Shown: positions 8,501 to 17,198 of the stretch, one piece after another
Layout: each line of letters opens with the position of its first letter
How positions within the stretch are numbered: the stretch's first letter is position 1
Source: Petrimonas sp.
Lineage (GTDB): Bacteria; Bacteroidota; Bacteroidia; Bacteroidales; Dysgonomonadaceae
Length of the DNA: 64,000 nt
Direction of reading: 5' to 3'
Assembly (NCBI GenBank): GCA_012839475.1
Contig: DUNG01000023.1
Location: forward strand, 1 to 64,000
Made by a program: the position numbers and the translations under genes
Notes under the pieces: model-generated
What the model saw: the letters and a program-made list of their open reading frames with translations, nothing else
Databases searched by the model: none
Told to the model about the DNA's origin: nothing

Positions 8501-11485
8501 ATGAAAATCATGATAAATAAATTAACACTTTTATTGTTATGTACTTTAGTCCTGTCGATTAATCATGTGCAGGCTAATGTATTGCAACAATCCATTACGA
8601 TTACTGGAAAGGTAACGGATGAATTTGGAGAGTCAGTACCTTCAGCAACAATTATGGTTAAGGGAACAAGCGTTGGAGTTGTTAGCGATATTAATGGGCA
8701 ATACTCAATTAACGTTCCTAACAGGGATGCCGTATTAGTGTTTTCTTACATTGGTTTTATTACACAAGAGGTTGTTGTTGGGAATCAGCGAGAAATCAAC
8801 GTCACTTTTTCAGAGGATCTTATTGGTCTCGAAGAAGTGGTAGTAATTGGCTATGGTAGTATAAGAACGGCTGATATTACCAGTGCGGTTGTTTCTGTAA
8901 AACCTGAAAGCTACATTCAAGGAAGTGTTAGGGATGTGGGCCAGTTGATACAGGGTAAAGTCGCGGGTTTAATAATCAATACCACCAGTGGTAACCCTTC
9001 TGGAAGTTCATCGATCAGACTGCGTGGGAATACTACGCTTCATGGTACTAGCACTAATCCATTGATCTTGATTGACGGTGTTCCAGGTGATTTTAGTACC
9101 GTTTCACCCAATGATATCGAATCTATCGATGTCCTTAAAGATGGGTCGGCAGCGGCTATTTATGGAACTAGAGGGACTAATGGTGTGATTATCATTACAA
9201 CCAAAAGAGCAAGCGCAGACATTCGAAGTCGTGTAGATTATTCATCTTACCTTGGAACACAGTCTATCAGAAAGAGGACAGAATTGTTAGATGCCAATGA
9301 TTATCGCAGGCTTATTGCTGAAGGCGTAATAGGAAAATCGCATGACTATGGTGGAGACACCGATTGGTTAGATGAAATTTCAAGGACACCGTTAATCCAA
9401 AATCATAACTTGACAATTAGGGGGGGGAACCAACAAACAAATTATTTGTTGTCAATGATGTATAATAATTCGGAAGGTATTTTTAAAAAATCGTACCGAG
9501 AAAGATTCAATATTCGTGCTGACATGAATCACAATATGTTTGATGGTCTTTTGCAGTTAAATATTGGTATATTGTCGCGCAATGATAATTCCAGTTCATT
9601 CAGTAATGGTATATTTAGATTAGTGAATCAATACCATCCTACTATTCCTGTTAAAGATGAGAATGGAAAATGGTTTGAAGCGGGTATATTCGAAGTAGAA
9701 AATCCGGTTGCCCGTATCATGGAACAAGATAATAGTTCGAGTTCGCTGTTCAACCGTATAAATGGAACAATAACCCTTAACCCGATAGAAGGATTGAGTT
9801 TAAAAGCGCTTCTATCCTGGTCTAAATATCATCAGCATGGTGGATCGTATGAAACCCATAATCATATTTCAACCGTTCGTAATGGTCGTAATGGCTCTGC
9901 ATGGCTCGATGCGAGACAAAATGTTGAAAGGTTGATTAACCTCACGGCTGAGTATAGAAAAAACATCGGTGATCATAATTTCACGTTGTTAGGAGGATAT
10001 AGCTATGAGGATTTTGATGGAATGAGTCATTCGATGAATAACACGGATTTTCCAACAGATATATTCGGCCGGCACAATATTGGTCTCGCGCAAGCTATCA
10101 ATAGAGGATCTACTTTTTGGAGTATGGGTAGTAATAGAAGTATTACCAATCTCATTGGTTTCTTTGGTCGAGTAAATTATAATTACAAGGATCGCTACAT
10201 ACTTATGGCGAGTTTACGGCACGAAGGGGCAAGTCAATTATGGGGCACAAAGAATCCGTGGGGTACTTTCCCTTCTATTTCTTTAGGTTGGCGACTGAAA
10301 GAGGAATCTTTTTTGAGAGATGTTTCGTATGTCAACGAAATGAAGTTGCGCGCTGGTTACGGTGTTACCGGAACACAACCCAATAGTTCGTTTTTAGGTG
10401 TAGCAACACTTGGTTACAGTGGTGCTGTTTATACCGATGGCGAATGGATGCAAACGCTTGTGCCGAGCCGAAACCCCAACCCATACCTGAGGTGGGAAGA
10501 GAAAAAGGAAACAAATATCGGACTTGATTATGCTTTTTTTAGAAGCCGTATATCTGGAAGTATTGACTATTATAATCGTGTGATTGACGGGTTGTTGTAC
10601 GATTATACAGTACCTGTCCCCCCGAACCTGGTAAATACAACGCGTGCAAATGTTGGTAAGATGAAAAATAACGGGATTGAACTCTTGTTAAGAGGAATCC
10701 CGGTAAAAACAAAAGATTTTGAATGGAGTGCTGATCTAAATTTTTCGACAAATAAGAACAAATTAGTTACGCTTTCCGATGACCTGTATGAGCCACAGAA
10801 CTCCTATATTACAGCTGGTGACGCTCAGATACCTATTTATGGCCCGACACATCGATTGGATATCGGGGGAAAAATCGGCAATTTTTGGGGTTATAAAGTA
10901 ATTGATATCGATAATGATGGCAAATGGATTTACGAAGACCCAAGTACAGGGAATCCTGTGCCCTATGATGATTTTGCAAAAGTTGATGAAAATAAAATGA
11001 TTATAGGAAACGGCCTTCCCAAATATTACTTGGGTTGGAATAATTATGTTCGTTTTAAGAATTTTGACTTTTCAGTTTCTATGAGGGGGGCATTCGGGTA
11101 CGAGATATTGAACTTTGCTCGGATGTATTACGAAAACACCAAAACCCATCAGCAGTACAACCGATTGAAATCCGCTTACGACCCTGTGTTCGGCAAAGCA
11201 GTATTGAACAATGACTTGGATCTTGAATACAATTCGTATTTCATAGAAAAAGGCGACCATTGGAAAATTGATAATATCACACTGGGGTATACGTTCAATA
11301 CAGAAAACATAAAATACCTCAATAGTGCCAGAATCTATGCATCAACACTTAATACGTTTGTTATCACAAAATACAAAGGTATTGATCCTGAAGTGAGTGC
11401 AAGTGGTCTTGCTCCTGGAAATGACAGTCGGGATAAATACCCCACTGTAAGAACGTTTACTATTGGCATCAACCTTAGTTTTTAA
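8501..11485 (+). CDS. SusC-like TonB-dependent outer-membrane transporter (pair 2)
   Basis: This is the second nutrient transporter of the locus. It has a signal peptide, the CarboxypepD_reg-like domain (about 30-105, ITGKVTDEFGESVPSATI), the TonB-box region LEEVVVIGYG, a plug with PLILIDGVPGDFSTVSPNDI and AAIYGTRGTNGVI, and a long barrel ending in FTIGINLSF. At 994 aa it is somewhat shorter than pair 1 and clearly different in sequence, so it is not a recent tandem duplicate. No STN domain. A leader of about 145 bp separates it from the terminator of pair 1. The next gene starts 19 bp after its stop, so it is co-transcribed with its SusD. Confidence 0.96.
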   Translation: MKIMINKLTLLLLCTLVLSINHVQANVLQQSITITGKVTDEFGESVPSATIMVKGTSVGVVSDINGQYSINVPNRDAVLVFSYIGFITQEVVVGNQREINVTFSEDLIGLEEVVVIGYGSIRTADITSAVVSVKPESYIQGSVRDVGQLIQGKVAGLIINTTSGNPSGSSSIRLRGNTTLHGTSTNPLILIDGVPGDFSTVSPNDIESIDVLKDGSAAAIYGTRGTNGVIIITTKRASADIRSRVDYSSYLGTQSIRKRTELLDANDYRRLIAEGVIGKSHDYGGDTDWLDEISRTPLIQNHNLTIRGGNQQTNYLLSMMYNNSEGIFKKSYRERFNIRADMNHNMFDGLLQLNIGILSRNDNSSSFSNGIFRLVNQYHPTIPVKDENGKWFEAGIFEVENPVARIMEQDNSSSSLFNRINGTITLNPIEGLSLKALLSWSKYHQHGGSYETHNHISTVRNGRNGSAWLDARQNVERLINLTAEYRKNIGDHNFTLLGGYSYEDFDGMSHSMNNTDFPTDIFGRHNIGLAQAINRGSTFWSMGSNRSITNLIGFFGRVNYNYKDRYILMASLRHEGASQLWGTKNPWGTFPSISLGWRLKEESFLRDVSYVNEMKLRAGYGVTGTQPNSSFLGVATLGYSGAVYTDGEWMQTLVPSRNPNPYLRWEEKKETNIGLDYAFFRSRISGSIDYYNRVIDGLLYDYTVPVPPNLVNTTRANVGKMKNNGIELLLRGIPVKTKDFEWSADLNFSTNKNKLVTLSDDLYEPQNSYITAGDAQIPIYGPTHRLDIGGKIGNFWGYKVIDIDNDGKWIYEDPSTGNPVPYDDFAKVDENKMIIGNGLPKYYLGWNNYVRFKNFDFSVSMRGAFGYEILNFARMYYENTKTHQQYNRLKSAYDPVFGKAVLNNDLDLEYNSYFIEKGDHWKIDNITLGYTFNTENIKYLNSARIYASTLNTFVITKYKGIDPEVSASGLAPGNDSRDKYPTVRTFTIGINLSF

Positions 11486-11504
11486 TTTTTTAACAGTAAA
11501 TGAG

Positions 11505-13151
11505 ATGAAAATAATTAAATATAAATATCTGTTTTTGATCGTGTTGATCACTCATGTCAGCTTTGGATGTACGGAATTGGCAAGTGAAAGTTTTAGCGAT
11601 ATAATAGCCGAGCAGTTCGAGCCAACTGATAGAGATGTACCTGCAATTATTGGAGCTGCATATACGCAGTTACGTGCATCAATGCTGGATTTTGACGGAA
11701 TTTGGCGTTATCAGGAAATTACCGCCGACCAAGTAGTGATACCTGCACGACCCAATGGATGGGTAGATGGCGGTTTGTACAGACGTGCACACGAGCACTC
11801 ATGGACCGAAACAGAAAACTGGAATCGAAACTTGTGGACCCGTGTATATAGAGGGGTAACCAATTGTAATCGATTGATATTTCAACTTGAATCAGGTTTT
11901 TTACCTATCAGTGATCAGGATATGTACAACGCGGTCATTGCTGAATTAAGGGCAACACGTGCATGTTATTATTACTTGTTGATTGACCTTTGGGGAAATG
12001 TTCCGATCGAAACAAAATTTGATCAACCTGACGGATACTTACCTACCCAATCAACCAGAAAGCAAGTGTATGATTTCATTATTCAAGAAATAACAGAAAG
12101 TATCCCCCTCCTATCAAAAGAGCGAAACCAGAGTACATACGCGCGCTTTAATGAATGGGCAGCACGAACTTTATTGGCAAAAATGTATTTGAACGCCGAA
12201 GTTTATACTGGTACAGCAGAATGGCAAAAATGTATAGAACAATGCGATTTGATTATTAATTCGAATGTAGGATATGGATTAGAGCCTAGACAAAAGAATG
12301 TATTTGTAACTGAAAATCAAAACTCTATCGAGATTATTTTCGGATTAGCAATTGATGCGAATTATACAAATAGCTGGAATGCATTCGATCATCACATGCA
12401 AACATTGCCGGCAGGACTGCAGTATAAATACAATATAACGCAGGAACCCTGGGGAGGTATGTGTGCTATTCCACAGTTTATCGATACATTTGATCCTGAC
12501 GATAGCCGATATCACGACAACTTTATTTATGGACCGCAATTTACGCTTGCAGGCGAGCCTATTTATATTACCGTTGGAAGCGCGGAGTATATCGGCAAAC
12601 AGATGGATTTTGTCAATGAAGTCAATAGTATCGCTCAGTCCGAACAACATCAAGGAATACGTTTTCAAAAATATGAGATAGGCCTCGGCTCATCCAATAT
12701 TTTAAATAACGATTATGTTTTTTTCCGCTATGCTGATGTATTGATGATGAAAGCAGAATGTCTTTTACGGACGGGTAGAGCGGATGACGCTGCTGCAATC
12801 GTTACTCAGGTTCGTACCAGAGCTTTCACGGCTGCACCTGAAAAAGCAAAAGTTACAGGAGAACAACTCCTTGCAGGGAGTGTTTATGATTATGGAATAA
12901 GAGACAACCGAGATACTCCGGAAAACACATTTGAGGGTGGTGCCGATATAGAGTATGGTCGCTTTCTTGATGAACTGGGTTGGGAATTTAACCAAGAGGG
13001 ACGCCGTAGACAAGATTTGATTCGTTTTGGTGTTTTCACCACAAAATCATGGTTTTCTCATGCTCCAAACGGAGAATATAGAACGCTTTTTCCAATTCCG
13101 AGAAGGGAAATCGATGCCAATGGAAATCTTGTGCAAAATCCGGGTTATTAA
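11505..13151 (+). CDS. SusD-like glycan-binding surface lipoprotein (pair 2)
   Basis: This is the lipoprotein partner of the preceding SusC. The start at 11505 is preferred because it gives a lipoprotein signal with Cys22 (HVSFGC); the upstream in-frame ATG at 11463 overlaps susC. SusD-family features are ATRACYYYLLIDLWGNVPIE, the ARTLLAKMYLNAEVY helix, and a C-terminal segment with EFNQEGRRRQDLIRFGVF and FPIPRREIDANGNLVQNPGY. Length 548 aa. It shares the AT-rich composition of the three preceding genes. A 13-bp inverted repeat downstream (13212-13294) probably ends the transcript. Confidence 0.96.
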   Translation: MKIIKYKYLFLIVLITHVSFGCTELASESFSDIIAEQFEPTDRDVPAIIGAAYTQLRASMLDFDGIWRYQEITADQVVIPARPNGWVDGGLYRRAHEHSWTETENWNRNLWTRVYRGVTNCNRLIFQLESGFLPISDQDMYNAVIAELRATRACYYYLLIDLWGNVPIETKFDQPDGYLPTQSTRKQVYDFIIQEITESIPLLSKERNQSTYARFNEWAARTLLAKMYLNAEVYTGTAEWQKCIEQCDLIINSNVGYGLEPRQKNVFVTENQNSIEIIFGLAIDANYTNSWNAFDHHMQTLPAGLQYKYNITQEPWGGMCAIPQFIDTFDPDDSRYHDNFIYGPQFTLAGEPIYITVGSAEYIGKQMDFVNEVNSIAQSEQHQGIRFQKYEIGLGSSNILNNDYVFFRYADVLMMKAECLLRTGRADDAAAIVTQVRTRAFTAAPEKAKVTGEQLLAGSVYDYGIRDNRDTPENTFEGGADIEYGRFLDELGWEFNQEGRRRQDLIRFGVFTTKSWFSHAPNGEYRTLFPIPRREIDANGNLVQNPGY

Positions 13152-13211
13152 TTGTAGTGTATAACTGCAATTCTTCCAAGAAAGGATTAACCCGGAAATG
13201 GTGTAAAACAC

Positions 13212-13294
13212 AAGGCGAAACATTTACTTCTGAGCTTTATAGCTGGTTTTTTCTTTTGTTTAAGGCAGGCACGGTATGGTCAATGTTTCGCCTT
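13212..13294. terminator. Inverted repeat after the second SusD
   Basis: A perfect 13-bp inverted repeat (13212-13224 with 13282-13294) has a 57-nt interior. Inside it, AGCT-TTAT-AGCT followed by GGTTTTTTC looks like a small intrinsic terminator. It fills most of the 240-bp gap between susD and the mutarotase gene. Confidence 0.55.
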
Positions 13295-13318
13295 TCTCAA
13301 TGAATATGCTTATCTTTG
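13286..13318 (+). promoter_or_regulatory. Promoter of the mutarotase gene
   Basis: TATCTTTG at 13311-13318 fits the Bacteroidetes -7 box TAnnTTTG exactly. TTTC at 13286-13289, 21 nt upstream, is a 3-of-4 match to the -33 TTTG. The start codon follows 75 nt later. Confidence 0.5.
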
Positions 13319-13392
13319 AGACACACAGAGTCTACAAGTTGATTAATAGGTTTTTTATAGCCTCAGTTAACAGTTATTCCACGCGCTAACTG

Positions 13393-13797
13393 ATGCAAAA
13401 ACAGGTAATCATGCTGAAAAAAGAAGGGTATAAGCAAAAGACCCACCTTGTTCCAACGAAACGTTATTGCCAAACCCTGGAGTTGAAAGACAACCCAGAG
13501 ATGATTCGTGAATACGTTAAACATCACGATGAGAAGCATCACTGGCCTGAAATACGGGAGGAAATCCGCTCCGTGGGGATTCTTGAAATGGAGATTTACC
13601 TGTTGGGTACAAAACTCTTTATGATCGTGGAAACCCCGTTGGACTTCGAATGGGATGAGGCATTTGAAAAATTAGCCGGCATGAAGCGCCAAAAGGAATG
13701 GGAAGCATTCATATCGCTTTACCAGCAGGCGGATGACAAACAAAGTTCAAGTGAAAAATGGCAGCTGATGGAGAGAATTTTCTATTTATATGAATAA
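13393..13797 (+). CDS. L-rhamnose/L-fucose mutarotase family protein (RhaM-like)
   Basis: This small cytoplasmic enzyme probably interconverts alpha and beta anomers of a deoxyhexose released by the locus. It belongs to the YiiL/RhaM (DUF718) family, recognised by RYCQTLELKDNP, the active-site-like EYVKHHDEKHHWPEI, EIYLLGTKLFMIVE and the final RIFYLYE. At 134 aa it is slightly longer than usual, mostly at the N-terminus; ATG at 13411 is an alternative start. Family members are annotated for rhamnose, but with two GH29 fucosidases nearby L-fucose is the more natural substrate here (inference). It sits alone between an inverted repeat and the hairpin at 13862. Confidence 0.85.
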   Translation: MQKQVIMLKKEGYKQKTHLVPTKRYCQTLELKDNPEMIREYVKHHDEKHHWPEIREEIRSVGILEMEIYLLGTKLFMIVETPLDFEWDEAFEKLAGMKRQKEWEAFISLYQQADDKQSSSEKWQLMERIFYLYE

Positions 13798-13861
13798 AGG
13801 AGTAGGTACATTTGTACTGAGCTACTTTAAAATCCTTGTGAATTTAATAAAACAGTGAAAT

Positions 13862-13906
13862 GAAACCTTTGATGTTTTTAATTAACCATTAAACATCAAA
13901 GGTTTC
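13862..13906. terminator. Perfect 16-bp hairpin before the GH43 gene
   Basis: Positions 13862-13877 pair perfectly with 13891-13906 around a 13-nt loop. It lies between the mutarotase stop and the GH43 start, 25 nt before that ATG. It may terminate the upstream transcript or act in the GH43 leader. Its 3' arm plus following bases (GGTTTCGTACGCTGAAA) resemble the leader element at 29855 and 20961. Confidence 0.6.
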
Positions 13907-13931
13907 GTACGCTGAAAAATAAAATTGTTAT

Positions 13932-15407
13932 ATGAAAAGAACGCTATTTTTACCCCTCTTGTTGATGTTACAATTCTTGGGAGTCGCGCAGAATTATAAC
14001 CCCATCATACCCGATAATGTTGCCGACCCCTCCATCGCAAAGTTTGGAGACACCTACTACCTCTACGGTACAACAGATATCGACAGGGGACTGGAAGAGA
14101 TGGGGCCGCCGGTAGTCTGGAAATCGAAAGACTTCGTGAACTGGAGCTTCGAAGGCACCATACTGGAAGAGATTGATTGGAATAAGCCGTACCTCTACAC
14201 CAATGACAAAGGAGAGAAAAAATACGGATTTTATCGGTATTGGGCCCCGGGAAGGGCGGTGAAAATAGACAACCTTTACTACCTGTTCCCAACCATTGTG
14301 TCACCCGATGGAACGTGCCCTGTCTACACCCTCGTATCGGAAGCACCCGATGGGCCGTTCCGGTTTCAGAATGGTCACGGTCTCTTTTGGGGACAACAGC
14401 CCGAGTGGATGGAGTTGTCCCAACCTTTGGTGCCCGACATCGACGTGGAACCGTTTATCGATGATGATGGGCAAAATTACGTGTACTGGCGGCAGCGACA
14501 AGCGGCAAAAGTGAACCGCGACTTCTCGAAAATTGAGGGTGAGGTGATAACCATGCCGACCAAGAGAACCGAGTACTCAGAAGGCCCAACCCTTTTTAAA
14601 AGGGAGGGTATATACTATTATATCTATACGCAAGGTGGCCACCAAAACTACCGGAACGCGTACATGATGAGCAAGGAGAGCCCACTCAAGGGCTTTGAGG
14701 CTCCCGGGGGAAACGATGTTTTTATCTCCTCGTCGCTCGAGAACGGGGTGTGGGGCCCCGGGCATGGGAACGTTTTTTATGATGCCGACTCCGACAGCTA
14801 CCTTTTTGCCTACCTTGAATTTGGTGAAGGGAGTACTACCAGGCAGGTGTTCGTGGACAAAATGGAGTTTAACCCCGATGGAACCATACAAACTATTATC
14901 CCGGGATTCAAAGGTGTGGGTTACCTGAATAACACGCCCGATAACCGTTTGAACCTGGCAATGAACGCGAGGGTTACCGCCTCTAGTTTCCAGGAAGAAA
15001 AAACATCCACTGAAAAAGTCGAGACCAATCAAAATAACCCAATGCCCAACGAAGGATCAGTCAAAGTAGCCACCCGCGTGTTTACCTACAAGCCGGGCAA
15101 CGCAGTAGACGGTTCAAACGGCACCCGTTGGAAGGCTTCCGGAGACGATAGAACTCCCTGGTTCACCCTCGATTTCGAGGAGGTGAAAATGATCGAATCG
15201 TGCGAGATGTCATTCACGTTCCCCGCGCTTGGACATGCCTGGATACTCGAAAAATCGATGGATCGGAGAAACTGGCACGTGTGCGGTATCCAAGCCGAGA
15301 AGATCGCGCGTTCGCCGCATATAGTCACGGGAATTGGTGAGGCCAGGTACCTGAGGGTTAAAATCATCAAGGGGGATCCCGGGTTATGGGAGATAAAAGT
15401 GTATTGA
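13932..15407 (+). CDS. GH43 glycosidase with C-terminal discoidin-type carbohydrate-binding domain
   Basis: This is a predicted secreted glycosidase, most likely acting on arabinofuranosyl, xylosyl or galactosyl side groups. A signal peptide (cleavage near GVAQ) is followed by a five-bladed GH43 propeller. The catalytic base is in NVADPSIAKFGDTYYLYGTTD, the pKa-modulating Asp is likely in DIDVEPFIDDDGQNYVYW, and the acid Glu is in EYSEGPTLF. Residues about 345-491 (MNARVTASSFQ, AVDGSNGTRWKASG, ARYLRVKIIKG) form an F5/8-type-C / CBM32-like domain. Length 491 aa. The next gene starts 21-33 bp downstream, so the two GH43 genes form an operon. Activity cannot be assigned from sequence alone. Confidence 0.9.
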   Translation: MKRTLFLPLLLMLQFLGVAQNYNPIIPDNVADPSIAKFGDTYYLYGTTDIDRGLEEMGPPVVWKSKDFVNWSFEGTILEEIDWNKPYLYTNDKGEKKYGFYRYWAPGRAVKIDNLYYLFPTIVSPDGTCPVYTLVSEAPDGPFRFQNGHGLFWGQQPEWMELSQPLVPDIDVEPFIDDDGQNYVYWRQRQAAKVNRDFSKIEGEVITMPTKRTEYSEGPTLFKREGIYYYIYTQGGHQNYRNAYMMSKESPLKGFEAPGGNDVFISSSLENGVWGPGHGNVFYDADSDSYLFAYLEFGEGSTTRQVFVDKMEFNPDGTIQTIIPGFKGVGYLNNTPDNRLNLAMNARVTASSFQEEKTSTEKVETNQNNPMPNEGSVKVATRVFTYKPGNAVDGSNGTRWKASGDDRTPWFTLDFEEVKMIESCEMSFTFPALGHAWILEKSMDRRNWHVCGIQAEKIARSPHIVTGIGEARYLRVKIIKGDPGLWEIKVY

Positions 15408-15428
15408 TTGATTGAAGAAACAGGTGAG

Positions 15429-17030
15429 ATGACTCGTGAAATGAAAAAAGGTATATGGATAGTCCTATCTCTATTGGTATGGGTTAACAGTGGATTCACC
15501 CAGGATAATACCAGGTGGGGAACCTGGAGGAACTGGGGAGAACAGGTTGATGGAACCTATAGGAACCCGGTGATACCATCCGATTATAGTGATATCGACT
15601 GCATTCGGGTAGGTGACGACTATTACGCCATCTCTTCCACTTTTCAATTCTCCCCCGGGGTGATTATCCTCCACTCGAAGGACCTGGTTAACTGGAGGAT
15701 ACTGGGTCACGCGATACAGGATGTAACGCAAATTTCGCCCGCTTTAAATTGGGATAAAATGAATAGGTACGGCAGGGGTGTGTGGGCTGGTACCATTCGT
15801 TATCACGATGAGAAGTTCTACATCTATTTCGGTACGCCCGATGAAGGGTATTTCATGACCTCCGCGACGAACCCCGAGGGGCCTTGGGAACCGCTTCATC
15901 CAATCATGCTTGAGCCAGGCTGGGACGATTGCTCAGTGCTATGGGACGAAAATGGCGAGGGCTATTTTGTCGGCACCCACTTCGCGGATGGCTATAAAAC
16001 GTACCTCTTCAAGTTATCTAAAGATGGGAAAACTATTGATCGGGAATCGGCCCAACTGGTTAACTCCGGTTCGGGCAGAGAAGCCAATAAGCTGATTAAA
16101 GTGGACGATTGGTATTACCTCGTGTTTAGCGAACACAAGCATGATAAGGGAAGGTATGTGATGGCAAAACGATCGAAACGGCTACAAGGTCCGTATGATG
16201 AAGAAAAACAGCTGGCTCTGCCTGGGAGAGAGGCGATGGAGCCTAACCAAGGGGGTATCGTGCAAGGGAGAGATGGAAAGTGGTACTTTCTAACCCATCA
16301 TGGAACGGGCGATTGGTCGGGAAGAATAATGAGCTTGCTTCCCGTTACCTGGATAGATGGATGGCCTATTATCGGGACAGTGTTACCTGACACTATAGGA
16401 AGCATGAGCTGGGGTGGAGAGATGCCTTTCCAAGATAACGACAGGTTTAACATGCAACGAAGCGATGATTTCGATAATGCTGTTATCTCAGAGCAGTGGG
16501 AATGGAATTACCAGCCTCGGGTGGAGATGTTCTCATTGGTGGAGAGAAAGGGATGGTTGCGTTTAAAAGCATTCAAACCTTTGGTTGAAAACGAATTGTT
16601 ACAAGCGGGAAATACGCTGACCCAAAGAAGCTTCAGAACCTTTAGAAACGAGGTGATCATCAAAATGGATATATCGGGTATGGTCGATGGACAAAAATGC
16701 GGTTTGTGTCACTTTTCCGGACAGTACTCTTTTATCGGGGTTAAACAGGTTGGCAGCACACGTAGCATCGAAATCAACATAAACGGGGAAGAAAAAGAGG
16801 GGGTAACCCTTCAAGAACCCCATGTTTGGTTAAAATCCGAGTGGGGACTGGACGGGAAATCCATCTACTCGTACAGTATAGATGGCGATAATTACCAGCC
16901 TTTTGGTGATACCTATCAACTAGCCTGGGGAAATTACAGGGGAGACAGAATTGGTATATACTGCTTCAACAACAAGGAGGAAAAGGGATACGTAGACGTG
17001 GACTACTTCCATTATCACATCCAAAAATAG
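15429..17030 (+). CDS. GH43 family glycosidase (xylosidase/arabinofuranosidase type)
   Basis: This is a second GH43 enzyme, unlike the preceding one. ATG at 15429 is used; ATG at 15441 gives the cleaner signal peptide start (MKKGIWIVLSLLVWVNSGF) and may be correct, while the TTG at 15408 is unlikely. The catalytic domain shows the base region NPVIPSDYSDIDCIRVGDDYY, WAGTIRYHDEKFYIYFGTPD, and the acid region SGREANKLIKVDDWYYLVFSEH. The C-terminal part (from about residue 330) is the beta-sandwich often fused to GH43 xylosidases (DDFDNAVISEQWEWNYQP, FSLVERKGWLRLKAF). The layout resembles beta-xylosidase/alpha-arabinofuranosidase enzymes of PULs. Confidence 0.9.
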   Translation: MTREMKKGIWIVLSLLVWVNSGFTQDNTRWGTWRNWGEQVDGTYRNPVIPSDYSDIDCIRVGDDYYAISSTFQFSPGVIILHSKDLVNWRILGHAIQDVTQISPALNWDKMNRYGRGVWAGTIRYHDEKFYIYFGTPDEGYFMTSATNPEGPWEPLHPIMLEPGWDDCSVLWDENGEGYFVGTHFADGYKTYLFKLSKDGKTIDRESAQLVNSGSGREANKLIKVDDWYYLVFSEHKHDKGRYVMAKRSKRLQGPYDEEKQLALPGREAMEPNQGGIVQGRDGKWYFLTHHGTGDWSGRIMSLLPVTWIDGWPIIGTVLPDTIGSMSWGGEMPFQDNDRFNMQRSDDFDNAVISEQWEWNYQPRVEMFSLVERKGWLRLKAFKPLVENELLQAGNTLTQRSFRTFRNEVIIKMDISGMVDGQKCGLCHFSGQYSFIGVKQVGSTRSIEININGEEKEGVTLQEPHVWLKSEWGLDGKSIYSYSIDGDNYQPFGDTYQLAWGNYRGDRIGIYCFNNKEEKGYVDVDYFHYHIQK

Positions 17031-17114
17031 GAGAGACCTAACCCTGCCCTCCATTAGGGGTACATTTCTCAAAATTATATTATCCTTATTTGGCGACTTT
17101 GTAAATCTTATAAA

Positions 17115-17146
17115 GTTGTAAGGAACTGTTTTTTCATCTATTTTTG
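17115..17146 (+). promoter_or_regulatory. Promoter of the GH123-like gene
   Basis: TATTTTTG at 17139-17146 matches the -7 consensus, and GTTG at 17115-17118 is a 3-of-4 match to the -33 box with a 20-nt spacer. Transcription would start near 17153. That rules out the upstream ATG at 17148 and supports translation from 17199. Confidence 0.6.
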
Positions 17147-17198
17147 TATGGATAACAATCCGAAAGCCAAAATCGGACAAAAAACAGAAAAGATAATT

